The notes: generated by a model not told the origin, from the sequence alone. Positions 44,101 through 53,814 are shown, counted from the first letter of the stretch. The stretch is 64,000 bases of DNA from Leptolyngbya sp. Cla-17 (GCF_016807185.1 NZ_JAEVYN010000001.1:744001-808000), one strand, 5' to 3'. Numbers and translations: made by a program.

Positions 44101-44138
44101 GTGAGTAAATAATTTATGTCATAAAATTCTTTAATCCT

Positions 44139-45416
44139 ATGACTAAGGCGAGATTTAGCATGACTGCTCTGCCGGGATTCACAATTCGTGCCGCTGAAGA
44201 GAGCGATCGCGCCCAATTCATCAACTTGGCTCGGCTTGCGTTTATGCCAACGCGATCGCAGGCTGATGTAGAAAAAGAGATGCAAGCCGAGCCGCTCAAT
44301 CCACCCGGAGGGCAAGGATGGGTATTGGCAGATCAGGCAGGCAATTTAGCAGGGCGCTATCGCCACCTAGAGCTAGCCTTGTTTTTCCAAGGAGTGCAGT
44401 TTTCAATGGCGGGAGTTGCAGGAGTCGCAGTTGCCCCAGAGCGGCGAGGACAAAAAATTGCTCAAGGACTGATCGAACACACTTTGCAACGGTTTCACGA
44501 GCAGCAAATCCCCTTATCGATGCTGTATCCATTTCAGCACGGCTTTTATCGCAAGTTGGGCTGGGCTTGGGTCGGAGATACGCGCCAGTATCGAGTGTCT
44601 GCCCGACACATCCCGCTCTACTCTGAACGAGTAAATGTCATGACCTATCGGGATGACTTGCAAGCATCCATCAAAGCGGTGTATCAGGAAGCCGCACAGC
44701 AACACAACGGCTGGTTGCAGCGCGAACCTAACCGCTGGAAAGGATACTTTGAACCTGAAGCCGGACAAGAAATCTACGTCTACGCTGAAGCTGGAACCTT
44801 GCTGGGCTATATGGTGATTGAGTTTACCCATTTAGAGCCGACCAAAACTCAATGGGCGATTGTAGTGCAAGAGTGGGTTGCTTTAACCGCCGCTGCTTAT
44901 CGCGGACTGATTGGTTTTTTAGCATCATTACGAGATCAAGTCACCACGATTGTTTGGAATACTGACCCGAAAGATCCTTTCCCCCATTTGATAAGTGAGC
45001 AACGGTGTGACCCAGCGATACCCACTTTACCGTTTGAATTTGGTTTAACCCACCGATTTGGAGCCACTGGAGGCGGATTTATGTGGCGGTTGGTGGACGT
45101 GATGAAAGCATTGGAACTGCGTCCAATTAATCCTGGAGTGCCGTTTGCGATCGCCTTCAATATTATCGACCCAGTGTTTGGCGAGCAGCAGATTTCTGTG
45201 GACTTTGTTGAACAAAAAATGTGCCCCACGCAACAGCCTGCCGCTACCAGCATCACGATTTCTGTAGAACATTTAACTCAGCTATTTTGTGGAATGCGAT
45301 CAGCCTCAGAATTGCAATGGTTAGGAGCAATAGAAATTGAGGGTGACTCTACTTTGTTACCAAAGCTAGATGCAGCATGGCAGGCAACTCCTCCCTTCTG
45401 CTGGGACTTTTTCTGA
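44139..45416 (+). CDS. Eis-like GNAT N-acetyltransferase with SCP2-like C-terminal domain
   Basis: This 425-aa protein has tandem GNAT domains. The first contains the acetyl-CoA-binding loop VAVAPERRGQKIAQGLI and the Eis-family PFQHGFYRKLGWAW motif. The second is degenerate, and the C-terminal roughly 110 residues are SCP2-like. The protein ends in Phe (CWDFF), as in Eis, where the terminal carboxylate is catalytic. The family acetylates amines such as aminoglycosides or lysines; the natural substrate is unknown. ATG 44160 is a possible alternative start. Confidence 0.88.
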   Translation: MTKARFSMTALPGFTIRAAEESDRAQFINLARLAFMPTRSQADVEKEMQAEPLNPPGGQGWVLADQAGNLAGRYRHLELALFFQGVQFSMAGVAGVAVAPERRGQKIAQGLIEHTLQRFHEQQIPLSMLYPFQHGFYRKLGWAWVGDTRQYRVSARHIPLYSERVNVMTYRDDLQASIKAVYQEAAQQHNGWLQREPNRWKGYFEPEAGQEIYVYAEAGTLLGYMVIEFTHLEPTKTQWAIVVQEWVALTAAAYRGLIGFLASLRDQVTTIVWNTDPKDPFPHLISEQRCDPAIPTLPFEFGLTHRFGATGGGFMWRLVDVMKALELRPINPGVPFAIAFNIIDPVFGEQQISVDFVEQKMCPTQQPAATSITISVEHLTQLFCGMRSASELQWLGAIEIEGDSTLLPKLDAAWQATPPFCWDFF

Positions 45417-45424
45417 ATTTTTTC

Positions 45425-46714
45425 TTACTCCTCTTCTGTTAGCTCATCAAACTTAAGCGATTGTAATTCATGCAATTGATATTCCATCCGCTTGAGCGAT
45501 CGCATTAGTTCTGGCAGTGTGTTTAGATTTTCAGGCAATAAAATCGATTGAGAATGGCTGTGAACATATAGCTCATTAATTTTGCTCTGCAACTGTTGAG
45601 CAAATCCCATTGCTTCTTGCCCCATACTCACCAACTGTTGCTGTTTATAAAACCGGAGTGCTGCCCCCCGCAATACTTGTAGAGTTGCCTCTTCCCCATG
45701 CTTTCCAGGGGTCAGCCGCAAGCGTAACAACAGTCTCTGGTTTTGATAAAGACGTTCTACTTCTACCTGTCTAGTTTTTTGAACAGGATCCATCGGTGAT
45801 TTAGTTAAAGTCTTTAATTCATAAATTACACCATCGAACTTGCTTAATTCCAGCCCATTGATTACTGCTTGCACAGCCCCATTCTGGCTCCACAAAATTC
45901 TTCCCTGTTGAGATTGACGTTCTAAATAGAGCCGTCCAATTCCCCAATCTAAAATTCGAGCCAGCAATTCCTGGAGCAATTCCTTTGGAGAAAGCGTTGC
46001 TAATACTTCTGGTGGCTCAGACAGATGATTGGGATAAATCTCTAGCCGGGTCAGGGTTTGAGTAGATATTGGAGCAGAAACAGCCTTCTGAACCATAGTT
46101 TCAGTAAATTCATTGACCACCTGGGTCGCATCCATGGTTGTTTGCGTTGGCAAACTATCTGCGATCGCCAATGGCGGTAACATCGATGGGCTGTCTACCA
46201 CCAGCGTGGAATATTCATAAGCAGATTTGGAGGATTCTTGAGACGTATTTTCCTCTGTCTCCCCCAAAGTTTTACCTTCCGCAAATCGTTTGACAGATTG
46301 CTCAGCCAGTTTCTTGGCTATGCGTCTGGCAAAAGGCTGAGGAACTGTACTGGCCGCCTTTTTTTGAGCATCTGCATACTGGAGATAAGCAGATAGCGCT
46401 GCGTAGTGAATATCGGAAGCGATCGGTTGGGGCACTAACGAGCAATTCATGTACGCCAAAATCCGACGAACGTAATCGAGAGCGGTCGTATCATCAATAT
46501 CCACCATGCCAAGCTTGAGCCGACTTCCTTCAAGAGAAAGCGGCAAAATCTGATGATACAGGCAAGCTTCAAAAGGCAAAATACTATCGACCAGGCGAAA
46601 GGCTTGCTCAGTATCGATCTGAGCCATCCAATCAGTTTTAAACCTAGCGGCATCGCTTTGCTTGCCGGCTAAGGAGTTTTGAGGCTCCGATGGATCACCA
46701 CTTGAGGACACCAT
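45425..46714 (-). CDS. GspE/PilB N-terminal-domain (MshEN-like) protein without ATPase
   Basis: Residues about 30-120 (FRLVDSILPFEACLYHQILPLSLEGSRLKLGMVD, then DIHYAALSAYLQYAD) match the N-terminal domain of type II secretion/type IV pilus ATPases. Residues 230-380 carry a second alpha/beta region (LLQELLARILDWGIGRLYLE) resembling the PilB N2 region. There is no Walker A or B motif, so it is not a motor. A C-terminal helix (LPELMRSLKRMEYQLHELQSL) may form a coiled coil. It may regulate pili or bind a nucleotide such as c-di-GMP. It is downstream of hetZ. Confidence 0.65.
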   Translation of the reverse strand: MVSSSGDPSEPQNSLAGKQSDAARFKTDWMAQIDTEQAFRLVDSILPFEACLYHQILPLSLEGSRLKLGMVDIDDTTALDYVRRILAYMNCSLVPQPIASDIHYAALSAYLQYADAQKKAASTVPQPFARRIAKKLAEQSVKRFAEGKTLGETEENTSQESSKSAYEYSTLVVDSPSMLPPLAIADSLPTQTTMDATQVVNEFTETMVQKAVSAPISTQTLTRLEIYPNHLSEPPEVLATLSPKELLQELLARILDWGIGRLYLERQSQQGRILWSQNGAVQAVINGLELSKFDGVIYELKTLTKSPMDPVQKTRQVEVERLYQNQRLLLRLRLTPGKHGEEATLQVLRGAALRFYKQQQLVSMGQEAMGFAQQLQSKINELYVHSHSQSILLPENLNTLPELMRSLKRMEYQLHELQSLKFDELTEEE

Positions 46715-46909
46715 AGGAAATCAATGCATCGGGTGAATCTAATGACACTATCCTAATCTGCTGATGAATTTTAGCGAAATATAAAATCAAAATTTCGTAC
46801 TATCTACAGCAAAATCTTCATTAAAAGTTATGGATTTATTGAACAGCGCTTAGCTAGGAAGGTAAGTGAACTGAATATCTTGGCGTTGAATAACCTTTAA
46901 AGGCGGTCT

Positions 46910-47863
46910 TTATGGGATCTCTTGATTACCAAGCCAAGACGACACCAGATCAGACTGGGTCTTTACAGCAAAGACTTTAGTGGCGTGATAACTAATTTTT
47001 TCCCGTAGGCGATAGATTTGTTTCACATTCAGGTCTAGGGCTTTCGCGATCGCTTCTTGAGATTGTCCTTGTAAATAAAGCCGTAGCCACGCGATCGCGT
47101 TGGAGTCTACCTGCTTCTCTAACAAATAAGCCTCAAATCGGCATTGAACAGCATTACGGATTTCTTGTTGCTCTTGCAGGGCTTGAGCTTCTTGATATTC
47201 TGCAACGGCACGAGAATCAAGCAGACTCACCGACCCTTCTGCTTCATCTGGAGCAATCTCGTGAGAAACCAGCCGAATAAAATCATTCGCTGGAACTTGA
47301 GTCATCCCACCTTTTTGGGTGCGTCGCAGATAGTTAACAAAGCGGTAGCAAAGTAACGGTTGATTGCGAATGGGGCGAAGACAGTATTCTTCTACACTTG
47401 CTAGCAGTAAGGCATTTCTAAGCCGAGAGTCTTGGGTACATTGGGCAATCCAAGTGGCTTGCTGCTGCATGTAGCGATCGCCTTGCAGCAGTTCTTGGAT
47501 GACTTCCTCTAACACGTCTACCACGCTACGCTGGCGATCGCGAGAAAGGGCAATCCAGGTACGAATTTTGTTGCGAACCAAAAAGAGGTTGCTGAGGCGT
47601 TGAATCAGTCCTTTGTACGCTCTCACCGGTGAAACCTCTAGATACCGCTGCCGTAAAATGCGATAGCGGTAGTCCATGGCTTGCTCTAAGATGTGCCGTT
47701 GGGTTGGAGTAAAGTCATTTAGGCGAGAGGGGTTTTCTCCAATTAACCAGTAGGCAATGCTGTCACGATTGGTAGAGTTTTGTTCTGGCAACTCTGTCTC
47801 TAATCGCGATCGCCATGTATCTAGAATTTCTTCAGCGAGTGTCATTTCGTCAGCTAACATCAT
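46910..47863 (-). CDS. hetZ: HetZ-family transcription factor
   Basis: HetZ acts early in heterocyst differentiation in Anabaena but is also found in filamentous cyanobacteria that make no heterocysts. The 317-aa protein has family stretches IAYWLIGENPSRL, MDYRYRILRQRYLEVSP, NKIRTWIALSRDRQRSVVDV, YCLRPIRNQPLLCYRFVNYL and a C-terminal sigma-like HTH, QSQEAIAKALDLNVKQIYRL followed by REKISYHATKVF. I recognise the family from memory of its conserved core. The role in this organism is unknown. Confidence 0.82.
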   Translation of the reverse strand: MMLADEMTLAEEILDTWRSRLETELPEQNSTNRDSIAYWLIGENPSRLNDFTPTQRHILEQAMDYRYRILRQRYLEVSPVRAYKGLIQRLSNLFLVRNKIRTWIALSRDRQRSVVDVLEEVIQELLQGDRYMQQQATWIAQCTQDSRLRNALLLASVEEYCLRPIRNQPLLCYRFVNYLRRTQKGGMTQVPANDFIRLVSHEIAPDEAEGSVSLLDSRAVAEYQEAQALQEQQEIRNAVQCRFEAYLLEKQVDSNAIAWLRLYLQGQSQEAIAKALDLNVKQIYRLREKISYHATKVFAVKTQSDLVSSWLGNQEIP

Positions 47864-48374
47864 AACGTTGCTGTCCTTCGGCTCTAAGTTACCCTCGTTA
47901 TAGAGTTTGCACTACAACCCCTATCCAACACACTCACCCGCACGGGTAAAATCCAGGATTGGACTGTGACAAGAACCGTAGTAACAGCGCACCATTGCTT
48001 AATTTGAGTGAATTATCTCCTATCCAGCAAATTAGCTGATAAAAAATAACACATAAGTTGCATTGTACTAACATATTCGACTTCCTCTTAAACATTTCAC
48101 ACCTGCAACAACGCTGCTCGTATTGCAGCGAGCGGTTCCTTTGATTGCCATTTTGATTATGCTTCCCTCTAGTTATTCAACGCGCTCTTCAGGGTGAAAA
48201 TCCCGGCTTCTGTCATCCGGTGATAATCTTGAACAGAAATGCAACGTAGGGCAACCGTGCTGTCCATAGGCAATTCAAGCGTTTTTTCCACTGTATCGTA
48301 CTCCTGTATCTTGCGTAATTTTGGTTCAAGTTCTGAAGAGATCAATAACCAGCAAAACTAAAAGACATGGAAAA
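47864..48374. other. Intergenic region between hetZ and the pilin-like gene
   Basis: About 510 bp between divergent genes, presumably with both promoters. An in-frame TTG at 48321 could extend the pilin-like frame. No RNA or repeat was recognised. Confidence 0.4.
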
Positions 48375-48904
48375 ATGATCCCATCATCTAATAGAAAAAA
48401 AGGGCTACCCGTAATTGTTCGGATACTAATCGCCACTGGAGCGCTAATGATCATTGCTGCGATCGTCCTTCCCAGTTTTCGGGGTCAAGCGAAAAAAATA
48501 AACATGCAGAAGCTAAGGTGTATGTTGGAGCGATGGTGCGGTTAGAGCAGGCGTATTTTCTTGAGTATGGAAAATTTACCCTTTCCCTGAATGAGTTACA
48601 AGTTGATATTCCGTCAGAATCAACCAACTATGGGTCAGAATCAACCAACTATCGGTATGCCTTAATGCTGCAAGATGGTAGTCCTCAGCCAGTGATGATT
48701 ACTGCCGTACCCAAGAAACCTGGACTAAAAAGTTATACCGGAGTTGTGTTTGTAAATGGGACTGGTGAAGCAGCTACTTCTGTTGGGCAGATATGCGAAA
48801 CAGAGCAGCCATCTCCCACGCCTCCGGCGATGCCTAGTGCACCTCAAAATATTTCTGAACCCATTCCCTGCCCACCTGGTTCTCAGGCAATACTTGCAAA
48901 GTAA
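48375..48904 (+). pseudogene. Type IV pilin-like protein, frameshifted at a poly-A run
   Basis: Two overlapping frames make one protein. The first gives a prepilin-like start (RKKGLPVIVRILIATGALMI, then VLPSFRGQAKK). The second continues HAEAKVYVGAMVRLEQAYF and LEYGKFTLSLNELQ, like cyanobacterial 'type IV pilin-like G/H' proteins. They join exactly if the A7 run at 48492-48498 had eight A. The leader lacks the usual FTLIE, so even the intact form is atypical. It has a Pro-rich C-terminus. It may be a pseudogene, a sequencing error, or a slippage-controlled gene. Confidence 0.7.
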
Positions 48905-48928
48905 TTCAACAAATAGCGTTGATGGCAC

Positions 48929-48958
48929 GGCGATCGCCCCCATCAAAAAGCGATCGCC
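48929..48958. terminator. HIP1-pair hairpin between convergent genes
   Basis: GGCGATCGC (48929-48937) pairs with GCGATCGCC (48950-48958) around a roughly 12-nt loop. It lies between the pilin-like gene and thiC and may terminate either transcript, though no long T tract follows. Confidence 0.5.
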
Positions 48959-48968
48959 ACGGTTTACC

Positions 48969-50342
48969 TTAAACCTGAGTTACAGGCTCTTTTGCTAAGA
49001 ACTTCTCCAACTCCGTCAACGCATCTGCATCGACTTTAGTCTGCATTGGGCAGAACTTTGGTCCACACATCGAACAAAACTCCGCAGTCTTGTAAATATC
49101 GGCTGGCAGCGTTTCATCGTGATATTCCTTTGCCCGTTCTGGGTCAAGGGATAGCTCAAACTGGCGATTCCAGTCGAAATTGTATCGAGCCGCAGACAGT
49201 TGATCATCGCGATCGCGTGCGCCTGGTCGATGACGCGCAATATCTGCCGCATGAGCCGCAATTTTGTAAGCAATCAACCCATTCCGCACATCTTCCGCGT
49301 TCGGCAGACCTAAATGCTCTTTAGGGGTGACATAGCACAGCATCGCCGTACCATACCAACCCGCCATCGCTGCCCCGATCGCGCTGGTGATGTGGTCGTA
49401 TCCCGGCGCAATGTCCGTCACCAAAGGACCCAGCACATAGAACGGTGCTTCCGAGCATTCCTCCATCTGCTTCCGCACATTGAACTCAATTTGATCCATT
49501 GGCACATGCCCCGGACCTTCTACCATCACCTGCACATCCTGCTCCCAGGCTTTGCGAGTCAACTGCCCCAAGGTTTTTAGTTCCGCAAGCTGCGCCTCAT
49601 CTGAAGCATCATGCTGACAGCCAGGACGTAGCGAATCGCCCAAGCTGAACGAGACATCATACTTCTTGAAGATTTCGATAATGTCATTAAAGTGGGTATA
49701 TAGCGGGTTTTGCTTATGGTGATGCAGCATCCAACGCGCCAGAATGCCTCCACCACGAGAGACAATCCCCGTAATCCGGCTGCGGACTAAGGGCAAATGC
49801 TCAATCAAAATCCCAGCATGAATCGTCTGATAATCCACGCCTTGCTGGGCATGTTTTTCGATGATGTGCAGAAAGTCATCAGCGGTCAGGGTTTCAATAT
49901 TGCCATGAACGCTTTCCAATGCCTGATAAATGGGCACCGTGCCAATGGGCACCGAAGAGGCCTTGATAATCGTTGTGCGAATTTCATCCAGGTTGCCGCC
50001 GCCCGTAGACAAATCCATCACCGTGTCGGCACCATACTTGATGGCAAGATGCAGTTTTGCCACTTCTTCATCCATATTTGAAGAGTTGGGAGACGCGCCC
50101 AAGTTGGCATTCACCTTACATTTGGACGCAATGCCGATCGCCATCGGTTCCAAATTGGGATGATTGATGTTGGCGGGAATAATCATCCGTCCCCGTGCGA
50201 CTTCTGCCCGAATCAATTCAGCAGGCAATTTTTCCCGCTGTGCCACGTAGTTCATTTCTTCTGTAATCACGCCCTGACGCGCATAGTGCATTTGAGACAC
50301 ATTGCTGTGTCCGCGACGTTTAGCGATCCACTCTGTCCGCAT
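48969..50342 (-). CDS. thiC: Phosphomethylpyrimidine synthase ThiC
   Basis: ThiC is a radical-SAM enzyme that converts aminoimidazole ribotide to HMP phosphate for thiamine. The 457-aa protein is complete: ASKCKVNANLGASP, MDLSTGGGNLDEIR, MVEGPGHVPMDQIEFN, GPLVTDIAPGYDHITSAIG, and the C-terminal CSMCGPKFC binding the [4Fe-4S] cluster. It is preceded by a TPP riboswitch that controls it. Confidence 0.98.
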   Translation of the reverse strand: MRTEWIAKRRGHSNVSQMHYARQGVITEEMNYVAQREKLPAELIRAEVARGRMIIPANINHPNLEPMAIGIASKCKVNANLGASPNSSNMDEEVAKLHLAIKYGADTVMDLSTGGGNLDEIRTTIIKASSVPIGTVPIYQALESVHGNIETLTADDFLHIIEKHAQQGVDYQTIHAGILIEHLPLVRSRITGIVSRGGGILARWMLHHHKQNPLYTHFNDIIEIFKKYDVSFSLGDSLRPGCQHDASDEAQLAELKTLGQLTRKAWEQDVQVMVEGPGHVPMDQIEFNVRKQMEECSEAPFYVLGPLVTDIAPGYDHITSAIGAAMAGWYGTAMLCYVTPKEHLGLPNAEDVRNGLIAYKIAAHAADIARHRPGARDRDDQLSAARYNFDWNRQFELSLDPERAKEYHDETLPADIYKTAEFCSMCGPKFCPMQTKVDADALTELEKFLAKEPVTQV

Positions 50343-50361
50343 AGTTTAATTCCTCTAAATA

Positions 50362-50438
50362 ACAGCTTCCCTCCGCCGGTATAATCCGGTCTCAGGTTCT
50401 CAGGGTGTATTCTCAGCCTGAAATCTCAGGCACCCCTA
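50362..50438 (-). promoter_or_regulatory. TPP riboswitch (THI element) upstream of thiC
   Basis: The minus strand carries the conserved pieces in order: AGGGGTGCC, CTGAGA, ACACCCTGAGAACCTGA, CCGGATTATACCGG, and CGGAGGGAAGCTG. The aptamer ends about 20 nt before the thiC start. This suggests control at translation initiation by sequestering the GAGGA ribosome site. Confidence 0.95.
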
Positions 50439-50557
50439 GCGTTGATGGCTTAAAGCATAGCATTTCATATTTAGAGGAACCGACAAGGTTCTAAAAGGTT
50501 GGAGGTTTGCGCCGGATCTTGGTCTTTTAGTTCACAGGTAGTGATTTGAGTTGAGCC

Positions 50558-51010
50558 TTACTGAGGAACTGCTAAACGATATTCTGCAACCACTTCATCA
50601 AGGGTTGGGTTTGCCTTGCCTTTAGCGTTAACAAACACAACTGGAGAATCTGCTTTCATCAAGCTATCCATCTGAGTCATCGCTGTAAAAATGTCATCGG
50701 TTGACTCAGAATTCATCGAAATTGAGCTAGTTTGGTGATGGGGAACGTTCAGCTTAGCCAAGCCAGCAGCGAGTGCTTTCTTCCGAATTCCTTCAGGACG
50801 ATCGCAGTCGGGACCCACAATTAATACTTCGTTTGCGATCGCGCCATCCGGCATCGCTGCCTTTACAAAACCTGTCTGGTTTTCCATTGCTGTTTGGCTT
50901 GCCATTGCCGTACGGCTAGTGAATTTGACATACACAACTGCACCAATGATGGCAGCTTGCGCCGCGATCGCTAGCCCAATAAGCGCCAAAGTCTGAGTTG
51001 ATTCTTTCAT
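50558..51010 (-). CDS. Membrane-anchored hypothetical protein, possible thioredoxin-like fold
   Basis: This 150-aa protein has an N-terminal membrane helix (LALIGLAIAAQAAIIGAVVYV). The soluble part (residues about 65-150) has VLIVGPDCDRPEGIRKKALAAGLAKLN, then MKADSPVVFVNAKGKANPTL. The order strand, Cys loop, helix, cis-Pro-like SPVVFVN is reminiscent of a glutaredoxin/thioredoxin fold with a single Cys. The family is not recognised. It is a single gene. Confidence 0.6.
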   Translation of the reverse strand: MKESTQTLALIGLAIAAQAAIIGAVVYVKFTSRTAMASQTAMENQTGFVKAAMPDGAIANEVLIVGPDCDRPEGIRKKALAAGLAKLNVPHHQTSSISMNSESTDDIFTAMTQMDSLMKADSPVVFVNAKGKANPTLDEVVAEYRLAVPQ

Positions 51011-51242
51011 ACAAGTTTTAATATAAACAACATGCCTTTAAGCTGCTCAACGCAAAAATGAAAGAGTGGGAGCGCAGTCACAGTTGCTTCTTCACCCGTA
51101 ATCATGCAGTCTTCTAAATCATTGCAATATCTTCATCAAAACCTGTAAAAAAACTGGGCATCATGCTGGCGATGACAGAAAATATCGAATGGCTTGTATC
51201 GCCTCAAAAGAAGAAAAGCGTTTGTATGAAAGGCGATCGGAA

Positions 51243-52855
51243 ATGGACTGGATCATAGCGCAACAGCCCCCTTTAGGTAGCAATCCTGCTACAGAAAGCC
51301 CAGCGGCAGGAAACATTCCTGAACTGGTCATCATATTGATCATTCTGCTGCTAATTGCCACAGCGGCCGCACTGATCACGCAAAGACTGCAAATTCCCTA
51401 TGTCACAGGATTGGTTCTGGCAGGGCTACCCATTACGGATGTTTTGTCGCGTCGAATTGGGTTAGACCCATCCTTAGTTTTAAATCTTTTCCTACCTATT
51501 CTGATTTTTGAAGCCGCGATCAATACGGATATCAGCCGCCTCCGCAGCACCGTTAAGCCGATCGCGCTTTTGGCGGGTCCAGGCTCTATCTTTTCCTCAG
51601 CAATTATCGCAGTTCTGGTTAAATTTGGGCTGGGGCTACCGTGGATTCCTGATTTGCTGATCGGCGTCATTTTGGCAAATACAGATACTGTCTCAATGAT
51701 CGCGGTTTTTAAGGAGATCCGAGTGCCTTCCCGTTTGACCACCATTGTTGAGGGAGAAACCCTATTCAATGATGCGGCTGCCCTCGTTTTGTTCAATTTA
51801 GTTTTAGTCGTTTATGCTACAGGGTCTCTCACCGTTTTTGAAGGCGTAAAGGAACTGCTCGTGGTTGCTTTGGGTGGAGGACTCGTGGGTATCATCCTAG
51901 GCTACTTGAGCCTGCCAATATTTGCTCGATTAAATGATCCGTTGAGTAGTCTCTTGCTGACCGTCGCCTTAGCGTTAGGAACGTTCCAGTTTGGGCAATT
52001 TTTTGGAGTATCGGGTGCGGTAGCTGTTGTGATCGCGGGGCTCATTTTTGGCAATTTTGGGCTATCTCGCAGTTCGTCTGCCTCCGATCAAATCACCTCA
52101 CTCAGCTTTTGGGAATATGCTGGGTTTAGCGTCAACACCTTTATTTCCTGCTGATTGGCATCGAAATTAACCCAGCGACCCTATGGAGTATTCTGCCATC
52201 CATTCTATTCGTCATTTTGGCGTATCAACTGGGACGGATTCTCTCGGTCTATCCGTTGTTAGCAGGACTACGCTGGTTGGATCGTCCGATTCCTCTGCGC
52301 TGGCAGCATGTTCTGTTTTTGGGAAACATTAAAGGCTCTCTCTCAATGGCGCTGGCGCTTAGTATTCCGCTGACAATGCCAGGACGGGATAACATCATTG
52401 CGCTGGTTTTCGGTGCCGTTCTGTTTTCTCTGGTTGGACAAGGATTAAGCCTACCTTGGCTGGTCAAGCGGCTAAAAATCAGCCGTGTTTCTGATGTCAT
52501 GCAGGAAGTTGGGCAGTTACAGATTCAGTTAATTGGGTCTAAAGCGGCTCAAGATGAACTGGATAGTTTGCTGAAATCAGGTGTGTTGCCGAAGGCGGTT
52601 TATGAGGAGTTGTGGGCATCTTATCAAGCGCGAGTTGCCCAGTCTGAGCGAGTACTGCGAGATCGTTACAATCAACATCGGGCAGGTCACTTGGAGGGCG
52701 ATCGCAGTGGGCTAGATGCGATTCGGCGGCGATTGCTTTTAGCCGAAAAGGTCGCCGTTAGTGATGCACTCCGCAAACGCATCGTTCCAGAAGACCAAGT
52801 TCAGCCTTACATCAAGGACTTGAATGAGAAACTTCTAACGTTGGAAGATGACTAG
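51243..52855 (+). pseudogene. CPA1-type Na+/H+ antiporter (NhaP-like) split by one-base deletion
   Basis: The first frame gives TM1-9 of a cation:proton antiporter, including the transport motif EGETLFNDAAALVLFN and RLQIPYVTGLVLAGL. It breaks after SVNTF at about 52146. A second frame supplies LLIGIEINPATLWSILP, then GNIKGSLSMALALSIPL and a cytoplasmic tail of about 110 residues. Adding one T to the short T run at 52144-52146 restores a continuous protein. Its 3' end overlaps the convergent TrkA-N gene by 44 bp. It is either a recent inactivation or a sequencing error. Confidence 0.85.
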
Positions 52856-53618
52856 CGTCAATGCCGAGGTAATCAATCATGGAGTGAACTAGCTCAGGAC
52901 GAGTAACAACCAAGATCGTAGAGCCTGCTTCAAGAACAGTATTGCCGTTGGGAATCTCTAAATTGGCGCAGGCATGGCATTGATACCCAATGATCAGCGA
53001 ACCTGTTGGAAAGCGCGGGTCTTGAGCAATGTGGGCAACCGTACGACCTGCCACATAACAATCGCCTGGAACAGGTAGCTTTAAGACTTCCACTTGTCCT
53101 TGCTCAAAATGCATCATCGATTCGACTTGAGGATATTCGATCGCATTCGCCATGGTGGTGACGGCCAAATCAATCGTGCTAATGATGTGGCTGGCTCCAG
53201 CAAGACGATAAGCTTCTAGGAATTCGCGATCGCGCATCCTCACCACAAGATGGGAAATGCCATAGCTTCTAGACAGGGTAATCAATGCCAAATTCAATGC
53301 ATCATCCCTCAGTGCAGCAATCACTGCATTGGCCTGTTTAATTCCCGCTTCCAGCAGAACCGTTGTGCTGACTGCGCTGCCCTCAAATGCCATCACGCCA
53401 ATTTTTTCACGCGCAAAGCGACAGGCGAGCGGATCTGCGTCAATAATGGCGATCGTATGACCCAGGTTTAATAACTGCTGTGTTAATCCCAGTCCCAGCA
53501 TTCCGGCTCCACCAATTATAGCGGTTTTCTGTCGGATGAGGTACGGGCAGAATAATAGAGAGCAAGGGTTTGAGCCTTTAGTTTGTACCTCACAGGAGCC
53601 GGAAACGCTATAATACAT
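52812..53618 (-). CDS. TrkA-N/RCK NAD-binding potassium-regulation protein with MITE-derived N-terminus
   Basis: The protein is 268 aa. The RCK_N Rossmann fold (IIGGAGMLGLGLTQQLL, IAIIDADPLACR, VIAALRDDALNLALI, VVRMRD) is followed by a TrkA-C-like domain. Such proteins gate K+ channels or Trk/Ktr transporters or regulate antiporters, and it sits convergent with an NhaP-like gene. Residues 2-34 are encoded by a MITE (53517-53610). The ancestral ATG at 53622 (MYVLIGGAG) now meets a stop after four codons, whereas ATG 53618 reads through the MITE and rejoins the gene frame. Ribosome binding is not evident. It may be functional or silenced. Confidence 0.8.
   Translation of the reverse strand: MYYSVSGSCEVQTKGSNPCSLLFCPYLIRQKTAIIGGAGMLGLGLTQQLLNLGHTIAIIDADPLACRFAREKIGVMAFEGSAVSTTVLLEAGIKQANAVIAALRDDALNLALITLSRSYGISHLVVRMRDREFLEAYRLAGASHIISTIDLAVTTMANAIEYPQVESMMHFEQGQVEVLKLPVPGDCYVAGRTVAHIAQDPRFPTGSLIIGYQCHACANLEIPNGNTVLEAGSTILVVTRPELVHSMIDYLGIDASHLPTLEVSHSSP
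53517..53612. mobile_element. MITE, copy 1 (92-bp core plus TA duplication)
   Basis: The core 53519-53610 is flanked by TA on both sides and has imperfect terminal inverted repeats (TAGCGGTTTTC.../TAGCGTTTCC..., both reaching GAGGTAC). It is identical in reverse complement to the copy at 60262-60353. TA duplication and ends suggest mobilisation by an IS630/Tc1-type transposase. It interrupts the start of the TrkA-N gene. Confidence 0.88.
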
Positions 53619-53814
53619 ACATGACTGATTGTCACTCTAAAAACGCCCATTACAGACTTATCACGATAGCCCCCATTTAGTGGCGTGCCATCCGAAGAGA
53701 AGTCACGAATAAGCAAAATGACTGGTTTAGATTTTATAACCACTGGGAACACTGAATCTAAGTAGCTTCTGCAAGAACTATGACTGTTCCACACAGCAAT
53801 GAGGGGTGAACCAG

